A DNA stretch of 64,000 bases from Pleurodeles waltl (GCF_031143425.1 NC_090444.1:62243533-62307532); one strand, 5' to 3'. Positions 45,036 through 56,235 are shown, numbered from the stretch's first letter. Made by a program: numbers and translations. The notes: generated by a model from the letters alone, not told the origin.

Positions 45036-46829
45036 ATGGCTAGCCGCAGGATGACCGCTCAGCAGGTGGTTGGTATGCTTTTTGAGTCACAGTCTGATCA
45101 TGACTATGAGACGGACTCTGCATCTGAGGCAGAGGAGGAAGTCAGAGATTCTGGCAGTGATGTTTCTGTTGGAGGGGAATCTTCTGATGATGAAGCCACA
45201 CTCAGTGCAGATGAAGGTTCTGTTTTAGAGGAGGACATTGATGTGCCAATAGTGCAGCAACCTGGGGCTGAAAGGTTTCCCGTTAGAAGACCTGATGTCT
45301 GGGTTGCCCCAAACATGGAGCAGCCAGAGTTGCCTGCCTTTACTGGTCTCCCGGGGTGTAACGCCAATACAGAGAACTTTATGCCTATCAATTTCTTTGA
45401 GTTATTCATGGATGATGTGTTTTTGGAAGAGATTGTTGAGCAGACTAATTTGTATGCGGAGCAGCATTTGAGGGACAACGCTGCTAGACTTAGGCCACAC
45501 TCTAGAGCTGCCCAGTGGATTCCCACAAATTTGGAGGAGCTAAAAAAGTTTTTGGGTTTGACTTTTTTGATGGGGTTGATAAGGAAGCCGTCACTGGCTT
45601 CTTATTGGTCTACTAGTCCCTTGATGGCAACAGCTATATTTCCAGCTACCATGAGTCGTAATCGGTATTTGCTTCTTCTTAGGATGCTGCATTTTGTTGA
45701 CAATGCATTAGCCTTGCCACGAGATCACCCAGATTCTGACCGTCTTTTTAAGATTAGGCCTGTCCTTGATCATTTTGTAGATCGGTTTTCGGAGGTCTAT
45801 GTTCCAGGCAAAGAGATAAGTGTGGACGAGTCTTTGGTCCTCTTCAAGGGTCGTTTGGTTTTTAGGCAGTACATTCCTAGCAAAAGGGCACGGTATGGAA
45901 TTAAATTGTATATGCTGTCTGAAAGTAGGACAGGATATGTGTATAGTTTCAGTGTGTACACTGGTAGGGATTCCAATATTGACCCCCCTGGTTGTCCTCC
46001 CACTTTTGGAGTTACTGAGAAAATAGTGTGGGATCTTGGTAGACGACTGTTCAACAAAGGTCACCATTTGTATGTAGATAACTTCTACACTGGTGTACAG
46101 TTGTTCAAGGAATTGTTTAGAGTGGACACAGTTGCTTGTGGCACAATCCGTTCTAACCGGAAAGGCTATCCAAGGGAGCTTGTCTGTAAAAAACTTGAGA
46201 GGGGACAGTGCTGTGCCTTGCGGAACGAGGAGCTGCTAGCTTTGAAATTTTCAGACAAGAGGGATGTCTACATGCTAAGTACCATCCATGATGAGAGTAC
46301 TTCCCCTGTGACTGTTTGGGGCCAGGTTGCTGAAGTGCGCAAAGCTGTGTGCATTTTAGATTATAATAAGCACATGGGAGGTGTAGATAGAGTTGACCAG
46401 AGGTTGGAACCTTATACTGCTATTCGTAAGTCTTATGTTTGGTATAAGAAGTTAGCACTTCACCTCTTCCACTTAGCAACCTTCAATGCTTTTATTGTGT
46501 TTAGGGATAGGTCTCCAGACTCAAAGATGACATTTGTGAAATTTCAGGAGTCAGTGATAGAGAGCCTTATTGTGGTGGAACAGGCCAGAGTTCCTAGAGA
46601 AGCAGTGGTGGAGGATGTGGCTAGATTGAAAGATCGCCACTTTGCTGAGCACATTCCTCCCACACCCAAAAAAGACTTTCCAGCTAAGAAATGTAGAGTG
46701 TGTTTTCGAAGAGGTATCCGGAGGGAGACTCGAATGTACTGCCCAGATTGTCCTTCAAAGCCTGGGCTGTGTGTCGGTGCTTGTTTTAAGAATTACCACA
46801 CCCAGAAGAATTTCTGGGAACAACCATGA
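45036..46829 (+). CDS. piggyBac transposase, intact, 597 aa
   Basis: Start chosen at 45036 (MASRRMTAQQ). An in-frame ATG at 44916 would add 40 hydrophobic residues not typical of the family. Residues about 20-75 are acidic and Ser-rich, as usual. The DDE_Tnp_1_7-type catalytic core follows: ISVDESLVLFKGR (Asp 264), HHLYVDNFYTGV (Asp 348) and MGGVDRVDQ (Asp 451 and 454). These match the spacing of the known piggyBac DDD triad (268, 346, 447 in the moth enzyme). The C-terminus is a Cys/His zinc domain (CRVCFRR ... CPDCPSKPGLC ... CFKNYHT). The enzyme excises and inserts DNA at TTAA through hairpin intermediates. No stop or frameshift is present. PGBD-like domesticated status is unlikely because the terminal repeats are retained. 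Confidence 0.95.
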   Translation: MASRRMTAQQVVGMLFESQSDHDYETDSASEAEEEVRDSGSDVSVGGESSDDEATLSADEGSVLEEDIDVPIVQQPGAERFPVRRPDVWVAPNMEQPELPAFTGLPGCNANTENFMPINFFELFMDDVFLEEIVEQTNLYAEQHLRDNAARLRPHSRAAQWIPTNLEELKKFLGLTFLMGLIRKPSLASYWSTSPLMATAIFPATMSRNRYLLLLRMLHFVDNALALPRDHPDSDRLFKIRPVLDHFVDRFSEVYVPGKEISVDESLVLFKGRLVFRQYIPSKRARYGIKLYMLSESRTGYVYSFSVYTGRDSNIDPPGCPPTFGVTEKIVWDLGRRLFNKGHHLYVDNFYTGVQLFKELFRVDTVACGTIRSNRKGYPRELVCKKLERGQCCALRNEELLALKFSDKRDVYMLSTIHDESTSPVTVWGQVAEVRKAVCILDYNKHMGGVDRVDQRLEPYTAIRKSYVWYKKLALHLFHLATFNAFIVFRDRSPDSKMTFVKFQESVIESLIVVEQARVPREAVVEDVARLKDRHFAEHIPPTPKKDFPAKKCRVCFRRGIRRETRMYCPDCPSKPGLCVGACFKNYHTQKNFWEQP

Positions 46830-47579
46830 GTGTAAACTCATGTCTGTTTTGTATTTTCATGTGTTTAGTTTCATGGTTAGCATTTCTGTCATGTTGTTAG
46901 TTAGAGCTTTTGTGTTTGTTGTTTTGTAATTCTTTCTACTTAGTTAGGGGTTCCTCTGTTAAAAAAAAAAAAAATATGATGCCATTGTGTGTGGAGTGGG
47001 GCTTGGCTGAGACTGTACATATTGACTTGATGTTGGCTACTGCAACACACTGCAAGCCAAACACCAGTCCACACACTCCCATCAGCTGGTGTGATTGTTG
47101 TATCAGGCATGTGGGCGTATGTAAGTGATGGGCCCTTGAGTGGCGCTGTCTGTCGATGTGAGTGTTGTAATGTGCTGGGCCCGTGGCTGGCGGTGTGAAT
47201 GGCCTTGTGTGTGTCATGTATGAAAGTTGTGTGAATGGACTGTAAAGCGGTTGGTGCCTTGTCGCGGCTTTACAGCTCACGAGCTGTGAGTCATTGGTTC
47301 AGTTTTTTGCCTTTCAGTTACTAACAGTGCTTTTCATTTTTGTGAAAGCTCTTGTTAGTAAAATTTGATCCACTGAACCATCACTCACCCTCGTGCCAAA
47401 TCCAACCAGTATGTGTGGTAAAAATGACCAAACCTGCTCCGCTGTAATCAGGCGTCGCAGCACACCTATGACACGCTAGGTGCCTCAGGTGGGACCCCGA
47501 TGATGAAGCATGCCACCAACTTGGTTGGTGGGTGAGGGGTCTTTTTCACATAACCTAAGTGTGTTTCTTTTCAAAATTT
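46830..47579 (+). other. Transposase 3'UTR and hairpin-bearing spacer
   Basis: Includes an A-run at about 46961-46975. Around 47230-47400 complementary phrases lie near each other (tacagctcacgagctgtga; gagtcattggttcag with ctgaaccatcactc). No protein is encoded. A consensus AATAAA was not found close to the stop codon. Confidence 0.5.
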
Positions 47580-47965
47580 TAGTGTTTGGCACATCACGGA
47601 CGTATGTGGGCACATCAAAACGATATATTACAAAACTACCTGTGTTTGGGGGGGGAGAGGGCACCTATGTTTTTGGTCCTGTGTGCGGCCTTCATCTAGG
47701 GAAACCTACCAAACCCAGACATATTTTAAAACTAGACACCCCAAGGAGTCTAGGGAGGAGTGGCTTGCGTGGATCCCCCAACATTTTCTTACCCAGACTC
47801 CTCTGTAAACCTCAAAATGTGCTTAAAAAAAGCATATTTTCCTGACTTTTCTTCGTACGATCACCACTCCAGCACAAAATTCCTACTCCCCAGTGTTCCC
47901 CTCAGTCTCCCAAATAAAATGACACCTCACGTATGTGGGTCCCCAAAGCAGAGTCAGTCTAAAGA
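47580..47965 (-). repeat. Diverged inverted copy of the 3' satellite unit
   Basis: Read on minus, it aligns with the forward unit of the 3' array: gtgaggtgtcattttat, then acattttgaggtttac, gagtctgggtaa, cctccctagactccttgg, ctagttttaaaatatg and gggtttggtaggtttcccta. Divergence is much higher than between forward units, so it is older, and it stands head to head with the array. Confidence 0.75.
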
Positions 47966-50900
47966 TGTATAAAAGAATATGTCCTTATAAACTCGCAGTA
48001 CTATCCCCTGTATCTCTACAAGTTTTGGGCCTTATTCTGTTGGAGGCACCTGGCCCACCCACACAACTGAGGTATCATTTTTATCGGGAGACTTGGGGGA
48101 ACGCTGGGTGGAAGGAAATTTGTGGCTCCACTCAGATTCCAGAACTTTCTGTCACCGAAATGTGTGAAAAATGCGTTTTTTTAGCCAATATTTGAGGTTT
48201 GGAAAGGATTCTGGGTAACAGAACCTGGTCAGAGCCCCTCAAGTCACCCCATCTTGGATTCCCCTAGGTCTCTAGTTTTCAGAAATGCACAGGTTTGGTA
48301 GGTTTCCCTAGGTGCTGGCTGAGCTACAGGCCAAAAACTACAGGTAGGCACTGTTTTCAATGAAAAAATGTGATGTGTCCACGCTGCGCTTTGGGGCGTT
48401 TCCTGTCGCGGGCGCTAGGCCTACCCACACAAGTGAGGTATCATTTTTATCGGGAGACGTGGGGGAACGCTGGGTGGAAGGAAATTTGTGGCCCCTCTCA
48501 GATTCCAGAACTTTCTGCCACAGAAATGTGAGGAACATGTGTTTTTTCAGCCAAATTTTGAGGTTTGCAAAGGATTCTGGGTAACAGAACCTGGTCCGAG
48601 CCACACAAATCACCCCATCTTGGATTCCCCTAGGTCTCTAGTTTTCAGAAATGCACAGGTTTGGTAGGTTTCCCTAGGTGGCGGCTGAGCTACAGGCCAA
48701 AATCTACAGGTAGGCACTTTGCTAAAAACAGGTCTGTTTTCTGTGATGTGTCCACGTTGCGCTTTGGGGCGTTTCCTGTCGCGGGCGCTAGGCCTACCCA
48801 CACAAGTGAGGTATCATTTTTATCGGGAGACGTGGGGGAACGCTGGGTGGAAGGAAATTTGTGGCTCCTCTCAGATTCCAGAACTTTCTGCCACAGAAAT
48901 GTGAGGAACATGTGTTTTTTTTAGCCAATTTTTGAGCTTTGCAAAGGATTCTGGGTAACAGAACCTGGTCCGAGCCCCGCCAGTCACCCCTCCTTGGATT
49001 CCCCTAGGTCTCTAGTTTTCAGAAATGTACAGGTTTGGTAGGTTTCCCTAGGTGCCGGCTGAGCTAGAGGCCAAAATCTACAGGTAGTCACTTCGCAAAA
49101 AACACCTCTGTTTTCTTCCAAAATTTTGGTGGTGTCCACGTTGCGCTTTGGGGCGTTTCCTGTCGCGGGCGCTAGGCCTACCCACGCAAGTGAGGTATCA
49201 TTTTTATCGGGAGACTTGGGGGAACGCTGGGTGGAAGGAAATTTGTGGCTCCTCCCAGATTCCAGAACTTTCTGCCACAGAAATGTGAAAAACATGTGTT
49301 TTTTTAGCCAATTTTTGAGCTTTGCAAAGGATTCTGGGTAACAGAACCTGGTCCGAGCCCCGCCAGTCACCCCTCCTTGGATTCCCCTAGGTCTCTAGTT
49401 TTCAGAAATGCACAGGTTTGGTAGGTTTCCCTAGGTGGCGGCTGAGCTACAGGCCAAAATCTACAGGTAGGCACTTTGCTAAAAACAGGTCTGTTTTCTG
49501 TGATGTGTCCACGTTGCGCTTTGGGGCGTTTCCTGTCGCGGGCGCTAGGCCTACCCACACAAGTGAGGTATCATTTTTATCGGGAGACGTGGGGGAACGC
49601 TGGGTGGAAGGAAATTTGTGGCTCCTCTCAGATTCCAGAACTTTCTGCCACAGAAATGTGAGGAACATGTGTTTTTTTAGCCAATTTTTGAGTTTTGCAA
49701 AGGATTCTGGGTAACAGAACCTGATCCGAGCCCCGCCAGTCACCCCTCCTTGGATTCCCCTAGGTCTCTAGTTTTCAGAAATGCACAGGTTTGGTAGGTT
49801 TCCCTAGGTGGCGGCTGAGCTACAGGCCAAAATCTACAGGTAGGCACTTCGCTAAAAACAGGTCTGTTTTCTTCCAAAATTTTGGTGGTGTCCACGTTGC
49901 GCTTTGGGGCGTTTCCTGTCGCGGGCGCTAGGCCTACCCACGCAAGTGAGGTATCATTTTTATCGGGAGACTTGGGGGAACGCTGGGTGGAAGGAAATTT
50001 GTGGCTCCTCCCAGATTCCAGAACTTTCTGCCACAGAAATGTGAGGAACATGTGTTTTTTTAGCCAATTTTTGAGCTTTGCAAAGGATTCTGGGTAACAG
50101 AACCTGGTCCGAGCCCCGCCAGTCACCCCTCCTTGGATTCCCCTAGGTCTCTAGTTTTCAGAAATGCACAGGTTTGGTAGGTTTCCCTAGGTGGCGGCTG
50201 AGCTACAGGCCAAAATCTACAGGTAGGCACTTCGCTAAAAACAGGTCTGTTTTCTTCCAAAATTTTGGTGGTGTCCACGTTGCGCTTTGGGGCGTTTCCT
50301 GTCGCGGGCGCTAGGCCTACCCACGCAAGTGAGGTATCATTTTTATCGGGAGACTTGGGGGAACGCTGGGTGGAAGGAAATTTGTGGCTCCTCCCAGATT
50401 CCAGAACTTTCTGCCACAGAAATGTGAGGAACATGTGTTTTTTTAGCCAATTTTTGAGCTTTGCAAAGGATTCTGGGTAACAGAACCTGGTCCGACCCCC
50501 GCCAGTCACCCCTCCTTGGATTCCCCTAGGTCTCTAGTTTTCAGAAATGCACAGGTTTGGTAGGTTTCCCTAGGTGGCGGCTGAGCTACAGGCCAAAATC
50601 TACAGGTAGGCACTTCGCTAAAAACAGGTCTGTTTTCTTCCAAAATTTTGGTGGTGTCCACGTTGCGCTTTGGGGCGTTTCCTGTCGCGGGCGCTAGGCC
50701 TACCCACGCAAGTGAGGTATCATTTTTATCGGGAGACTTGGGGGAACGCTGGGTGGAAGGAAATTTGTGGCTCCTCCCAGATTCCAGAACTTTCTGCCAC
50801 AGAAATGTGAGGAACATGTGTTTTTTTAGCCAATTTTTGAGCTTTGCAAAGGATTCTGGGTAACAGAACCTGGTCCGAGCCCCGCCAGTCACCCCTCCTT

Positions 50901-53900
50901 GGATTCCCCTAGGTCTCTAGTTTTCAGAAATGCACAGGTTTGGTAGGTTTCCCTAGGTGGCGGCTGAGCTAGAGGCCAAAATCTACAGGTAGGCACTTTG
51001 CTAAAAACAGGTCTGTTTTCTGTGATGTGTCCACGTTGCGCTTTGGGGCGTTTCCTGTCGCGGGCGCTAGGCCTACCCACACAAGTGAGGTATCATTTTT
51101 ATCGGGAGACGTGGGGGAACGCTGGGTGGAAGGAAATTTGTGGCTCCTCTCGGATTCCAGAACTTTCTGCCACAGAAATGTGAGGAACATGTGTTTTTTT
51201 AGCCAATTTTTGAGCTTTGCAAAGGATTCTGGGTAACAGAACCTGGTCCGAGCCCCGCCAGTCACCCCTCCTTGGATTCCCCTAGGTCTCTAGTTTTCAG
51301 AAATGCACAGGTTTGGTAGGTTTCCCTAGGTGGCGGCTGAGCTAGAGGCCCAAATCTACAGGTAGGCACTTTGCTAAAAACAGGTCTGTTTTCTGTGATG
51401 TGTCCACGTTGCGCTTTGGGGCGTTTCCTGTCGCGGGCGCTAGGCCTACCCACACAAGTGAGGTATCATTTTTATTGGGAGACGTGGGGGAACGCTGGGT
51501 GGAAGGAAATTTGTGGCTCCTCTCGGATTCCAGAACTTTCTGCCACAGAAATGTGAGGAACATGTGTTTTTTTAGCCAATTTTTGAGCTTTGCAAAGGAT
51601 TCTGGGTAACAGAACCTGGTCCGAGCCCCGCCAGTCACCCCTCCTTGGATTCCCCTAGGTCTCTAGTTTTCAGAAATGTACAGGTTTGGTAGGTTTCCCT
51701 AGGTGCCGGCTGAGCTAGAGGCCAAAATCTACAGGTAGTCACTTCGCAAAAAACACCTCTGTTTTCTTCCAAAATTTTGGTGGTGTCCACGTTGCGCTTT
51801 GGGGCGTTTCCTGTCGCGGGCGCTAGGCCTACCCACGCAAGTGAGGTATCATTTTTATCGGGAGACTTGGGGGAACGCTGGGTGGAAGGAAATTTGTGGC
51901 TCCTCCCAGATTCCAGAACTTTCTGCCACAGAAATGTGAGGAACATGTGTTTTTTTAGCCAATTTTTGAGCTTTGCAAAGGATTCTGGGTAACAGAACCT
52001 GGTCCGAGCCCCGCCAGTCACCCCTCCTTGGATTCCCCTAGGTCTCTAGTTTTCAGAAATGTACAGGTTTGGTAGGTTTCCCTAGGTGGCGGCTGAGCTA
52101 GAGGCCAAAATCTACAGGTAGTCACTTCGCAAAAAACACCTCTGTTTTCTTCCAAAATTTTGGTGGTGTCCACGTTGCGCTTTGGGGCGTTTCCTGTCGC
52201 GGGCGCTAGGCCTACCCACACAAGTGAGGTATCATTTTTATCGGGAGACGTGGGGGAACGCTGGGTGGAAGGAAATTTGTGGCTCCTCTCAGATTCCAGA
52301 ACTTTCTGCCACAGAAATGTGACGAACATGTGTTTTTTTAGCCAATTTTTGAGCTTTGCAAAGGATTCTGGGTAACAGAACCTGGTCCGAGCCACACAAA
52401 TCACCCCATCTTGGATTCCCCTAGGTCTCTAGTTTTCAGAAATGCACAGGTTTGGTAGGTTTCCCTAGGTGGCGGCTGAGCTAGAGGCCAAAATCTACAG
52501 GTAGGCACTTTGCTAAGAACAGGTCTGTTTTCTGTGATGTGTCCACATTGCGCTTTGGGGTGTTTCCTGTCGCGGGCGCTAGGCCTACCCACACAAGTGA
52601 GGTATCATTTTTATCGGGAGACGTGGGGGAACGCTGGGTGGAAGGAAATTTGTGGCTCCTCTCAGATTCCAGAACTTTCTGCCACAGAAATGTGAGGAAC
52701 ATGTGTTTTTTTAGCCAAATTTTGAGGTTTGCAAAGGATTCTGGGTAACAGAACCTGGTCCGAGCCACACAAATCACCCCATCTTGGATTCCCCTAGGTC
52801 TCTAGTTTTCAGAAATGCACAGGTTTGGTAGGTTTCCCTAGGTGGCGGCTGAGCTAGAGGCCAAAATCTACAGGTAGGCACTTTGCTAAAAACAGGTCTG
52901 TTTTCTGTGATGTGTCCACATTGCGCTTTGGGGTGTTTCCTGTCGCGGGCGCTAGGCCTACCCACACAAGTGAGGTATCATTTTTATCGGGAGACGTGGG
53001 GGAACGCTGGGTGGAAGGAAATTTGTGGCTCCTCTCAGATTCCAGAACTTTCTGCCACAGAAATGTGAGGAACATGTGTTTTTTTAGCCAAATTTTGAGG
53101 TTTGCAAAGGATTCTGGGTAACAGAACCTGGTCCGAGCCACACAAATCACCCCATCTTGGATTCCCCTAGGTCTCTAGTTTTCAGAAATGCACAGGTTTG
53201 GTAGGTTTCCCTAGGTGGCGGCTGAGCTAGAGGCCAAAATCTACAGGTAGGCACTTTGCTAAAAACAGGTCTGTTTTCTGTGATGTGTCCACGTTGCGCT
53301 TTGGGGCGTTTCCTGTCGCGGGCGCTAGGCCTACCCACACAAGTGAGGTATCATTTTTATCGGGAGACGTGGGGGAACGCTGGGTGGAAGGACATTTGTG
53401 GCTCCTCTCAGATTCCAGCACTTTCTGCCACAGAAATGTGAGGAACATGTGTTTTTTTAGCCAATTTTTGAGCTTTGCAAAGGATTCTGGGTAACAGAAC
53501 CTGGTCCGAGCCACACAAATCACCCCATCTTGGATTCCCCTAGGTCTCTAGTTTTCAGAAATGCACAGGTTTGGTAGGTTTCCCTAGGTGGCGGCTGAGC
53601 TAGAGGCCAAAATCTACAGGTAGGCACTTTGCTAAAAACAGGTCTGTTTTCTGTGATGTGTCCACATTGCGCTTTGGGGTGTTTCCTGTCGCGGGCGCTA
53701 GGCCTACCCACACAAGTGAGGTATCATTTTTATCGGGAGACGTGGGGGAACGCTGGGTGTTAGGAAATTTGTGGCTCCTCTCAGATTCCAGAACTTTCTG
53801 CCACAGAAATGTGAGGAACATGTGTTTTTTTAGCCAAATTTTGAGGTTTGCAAAGGATTCTGGGTAACAGAACCTGGTCCGAGCCATACAAATCACCCCA

Positions 53901-54118
53901 TCTTGGATTCCCCTAGGTCTCTAGTTTTCAGAAATGCACAGGTTTGGTAGGTTTCCCTAGGTGGCGGCTGAGCTAGAGGCCAAAATCTACAGGTAGGCAC
54001 TTTGCTAAAAACAGGTCTGTTTCCTGTGATGTGTCCACGTTGCGCTTTGGTGCGTTTCCTGTCGCGGGCGCTAGGCCTACCCACACAAGTGAGGTATCAT
54101 TTTTATCGGGAGAGTTGG
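47966..54118 (+). repeat. 3' satellite array of 373/383-bp units, about 16 copies
   Basis: The phrase ggattcccctaggtctctag recurs at steps of 373 or 383 bp. From about 48240 the order of unit lengths reads 373, 373, 383, 373, 383, 383, 383, 373, 373, 383, 383, 373, 373, 373, 373, then a partial unit to 54118. The 10-bp difference is gtgatgtgtcc versus ttccaaaattttggtggtgtcc. Forward units are very similar to each other; the first one (47966-48240) is more diverged. Short frames of 61-128 codons repeat on both strands and are not genes. Confidence 0.93.
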
Positions 54119-55186
54119 GGGAACATAGAATAGCAAAACAAGTGTTATTGCCCCTTGTCTTTCTCTACATTTTTCCCTTCCAAATGTAAGACAGTGTGTA
54201 AAAAAGACGTCTATTTGAGAAATGCCCTGTAATTCACATGCTAGTATGGGCTCCCCGGAATTCAGAGATGTGCAAATAACCACTGCTTCTCAACACCTTA
54301 TCTTGTGCCCATTTTGGAAATACAAAGGTTTTCTTGATAGCTATTTTTTACTCTTTATATTTCAGCAAATGAATTGCTGTATACCCGGCATAGAATGAAA
54401 ACCCACTGCAGGGTGCAGGTCATTTATTGGCTCTGGGTACCTAGAGTTCTTGATGAACCTACAAGCCCTATATATCCCCGCAACCAGAAGAGTCCAGCAG
54501 ACGTAACGGTATATTGCTTTCGAAAATCTGACATTGCAGGAAAAAGTTACAGAGTAAAACTTAGAGAAAAATTGATGTTTTTTTCACCTCAATTTCAATA
54601 TTTTTCTTTTTCAGTTGCTATTTTCTGTAGGAAACCCTTGTAGGATCAACACAAATTACCCCTTGCTGAATTCAGAATTTTGTCTACTTTTCAGAAATGT
54701 TGCGGTTTATGGGATCCAGCGTTGGTTTCATGCCCATTTCTGTCACTGACTGGAAGGAGGCTGAAAGCACAAAAAATCGTAAAAATGGGGTATGTCCCAG
54801 TAAAATGCCAAAATTGGGTTGAAAAATTGGGTTTTCTGATTCAAGTCTGCCTGTTCCTGAAAGCTGGGAAGCTGGTGATTTTATCACCGCAAACCCTTTG
54901 TTGATGCCCTTTTCAGGGAAAAAACCACAAGCCTTCTTCTGCAGCCCATTTTTCCAAAAAATTTTAAAAAAATGAAATTTTCACTGTTTTTTGGCTAATT
55001 TCTTGGCCTCCTTCTGGGGAACCCACAAAGTCTGGGTACCTCTAGAATCCCTAGGATGTTGGAAAAAAAGGACGCAAATTTGGCATGGGTAGCTTATGTG
55101 AACAAAAAGTTATGAGGGCCTAAGCGCGAACTGCTCCAAATAGCCAAAAAAAGGCTCGGCACAGGAGGGGGAAAAGGCCTGGCAGC
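54119..55186 (+). other. Unique right-hand subterminal region of the piggyBac element
   Basis: AT-rich non-repetitive sequence between the end of the satellite array and the right terminal repeat. It starts mid-unit, at tgggggaacatagaatagc, so the array seems to have grown from a single unit here. No coding region and none of the palindromes found at the left end. Confidence 0.6.
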
Positions 55187-55197
55187 GAAGGGGTTAA
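55187..55197 (-). repeat. piggyBac right terminal inverted repeat with TTAA target
   Basis: GAAGGGGTTAA, exact inverted match to 41490-41500. Confidence 0.88.
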
Positions 55198-55572
55198 GGA
55201 ACCTGTTAATGGTAGGAAACTTAAACAAGGAGGGTTGATCAGGTAACCTCAAAAAAGGAGAAAGGACAGAGAGATAACCTTTGAGAGTGCCCAAAGCAGA
55301 GCTGTGCTAGCCAAAGAAAGTAGAAACAAGAGGACCTTGGTCAGAGGAGCAGACAGGGGGTCAACAGACTTATATGTACACCATGCCACAAATATATGCC
55401 AATGGCATACGTATACTGTTTTGGTGGAGAGACGTCTGGCTGCCACGATGATCTTACAGACTTCAGGCAGAAGGCTGAAAGCTGTCAACTGCAGCCACAC
55501 AATCTCCACACAAAAAAAGCGGAGAGTGGACAGGTTCGGGTGGAGGACCCTTCCCTGCTGTTTGAGACACAA
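55198..55572 (-). pseudogene. DIRS tyrosine recombinase, N-terminal segment
   Basis: On minus, two frames together carry the core-binding half of a DIRS recombinase: LHPNLSTL, then RLSTKTVYVCHWHIFVAWC, then SVDPLSAPLTKVLLFLLSLAST. After a one-base shift comes LRLPDQPSLFKFPTINRFL, ending at the piggyBac TTAA. It is continued by 41489-41199. Confidence 0.75.
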
Positions 55573-55589
55573 GATTCTCCCTAAGGAGC

Positions 55590-56235
55590 AGTCTGATCGG
55601 AGGCTCGATGGCCATGATCAGCAGCTCGGAATAGCAGACTCTTCATGCCCAGTCAGCCACAAAGATCACTTGGGCCCTGTAGACGGGTCCCGGAGGCCGC
55701 GTCTTACTCACCTCGAGTCCGCCATCTTTCGGCTGGCTCCACGGAAACGGCGCAGCGTTCCCCTGGCAATGGGGAGACGCCACGTTGTTACAGCATCGAC
55801 GACTTCCGGTCAAGGGGATTGAAGAAGGACGCTGATCCGGAAGAGAAGCGCGCGACGGAAAACCAGAGAGGAGAAGAGAGGAGCACGACGAGAAACCAGG
55901 ACGGAGAGAAGAGGACAGAGTCTTTGGCAGCCCCGGCGAGAAACCAGGAGGAGGTCCACAGAGGAAGTGCCGAAACGCGGGAACCGGAGAAGGGAGAGAC
56001 GCCGGAGAGACGAGAAAGCCGCCACGACCCAGGAGGGTCGTGGCTTGACAAGGGAGATGCCCACATCCTTCACAGACTGGGGGAGACCGGGGGAAGAGGA
56101 AACCTAGGAGGGAAAAGAAAGAAATTGAGAAAAGCAGAAACCCCAACACTTACCAAAAAGCCTTCAAACAATGATTAAGAGAATAACCTGTGAATAAACA
56201 GAGAATAAAATTTCAAACATAAAGACACCCCATTC
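55590..56235 (+). other. Purine-rich insert of unknown origin inside DIRS
   Basis: It separates the RNase H part from the recombinase part of the DIRS element, where no such spacer is expected. The plus strand has a 177-codon frame (55645-56178) rich in Arg, Glu and Gly without recognisable domains. The end has aataaacagagaataaaa. It could be a leader or a short LTR from another retroelement. Boundaries are approximate. Confidence 0.35.

Larger units (their letters stand above)
41490..55197 (+). mobile_element. Giant piggyBac element, 13.7 kb, intact transposase
   Basis: The left end is TTAA (41490-41493) followed by CCCCTTC. The right end is GAAGGGG followed by TTAA (55194-55197), an exact inverted pair. 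An internal 10-mer, ctgtgccgag at 41543-41552, recurs inverted at 55155-55164, 30-50 bases in from each end. It is a candidate transposase binding site. Inside are a palindrome ladder, a hairpin satellite array, the transposase gene (45036-46829) and a second unrelated satellite array. Typical piggyBac elements are 2-3 kb; the extra length here is almost all tandem repeat. Intact ORF and ends suggest it moved recently or still can, which is inference. Confidence 0.88.

Noticed and set aside
47230..47300. tRNA-like fold near 47250
   Set aside because: A hairpin (acagctcacgagctgt) and a ggttca phrase are present, but no full cloverleaf with acceptor stem and anticodon arm could be drawn.
48338..54084. 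Dozens of repeated 61-128-codon ORFs on both strands
   Set aside because: Periodic by-products of the 373/383-bp array. The same peptide recurs with each unit and no start context or known domain is present.
55645..56178. 177-codon plus-strand ORF as a host gene
   Set aside because: Low-complexity Arg/Glu/Gly composition and no recognisable domain; it lies inside a split DIRS element.
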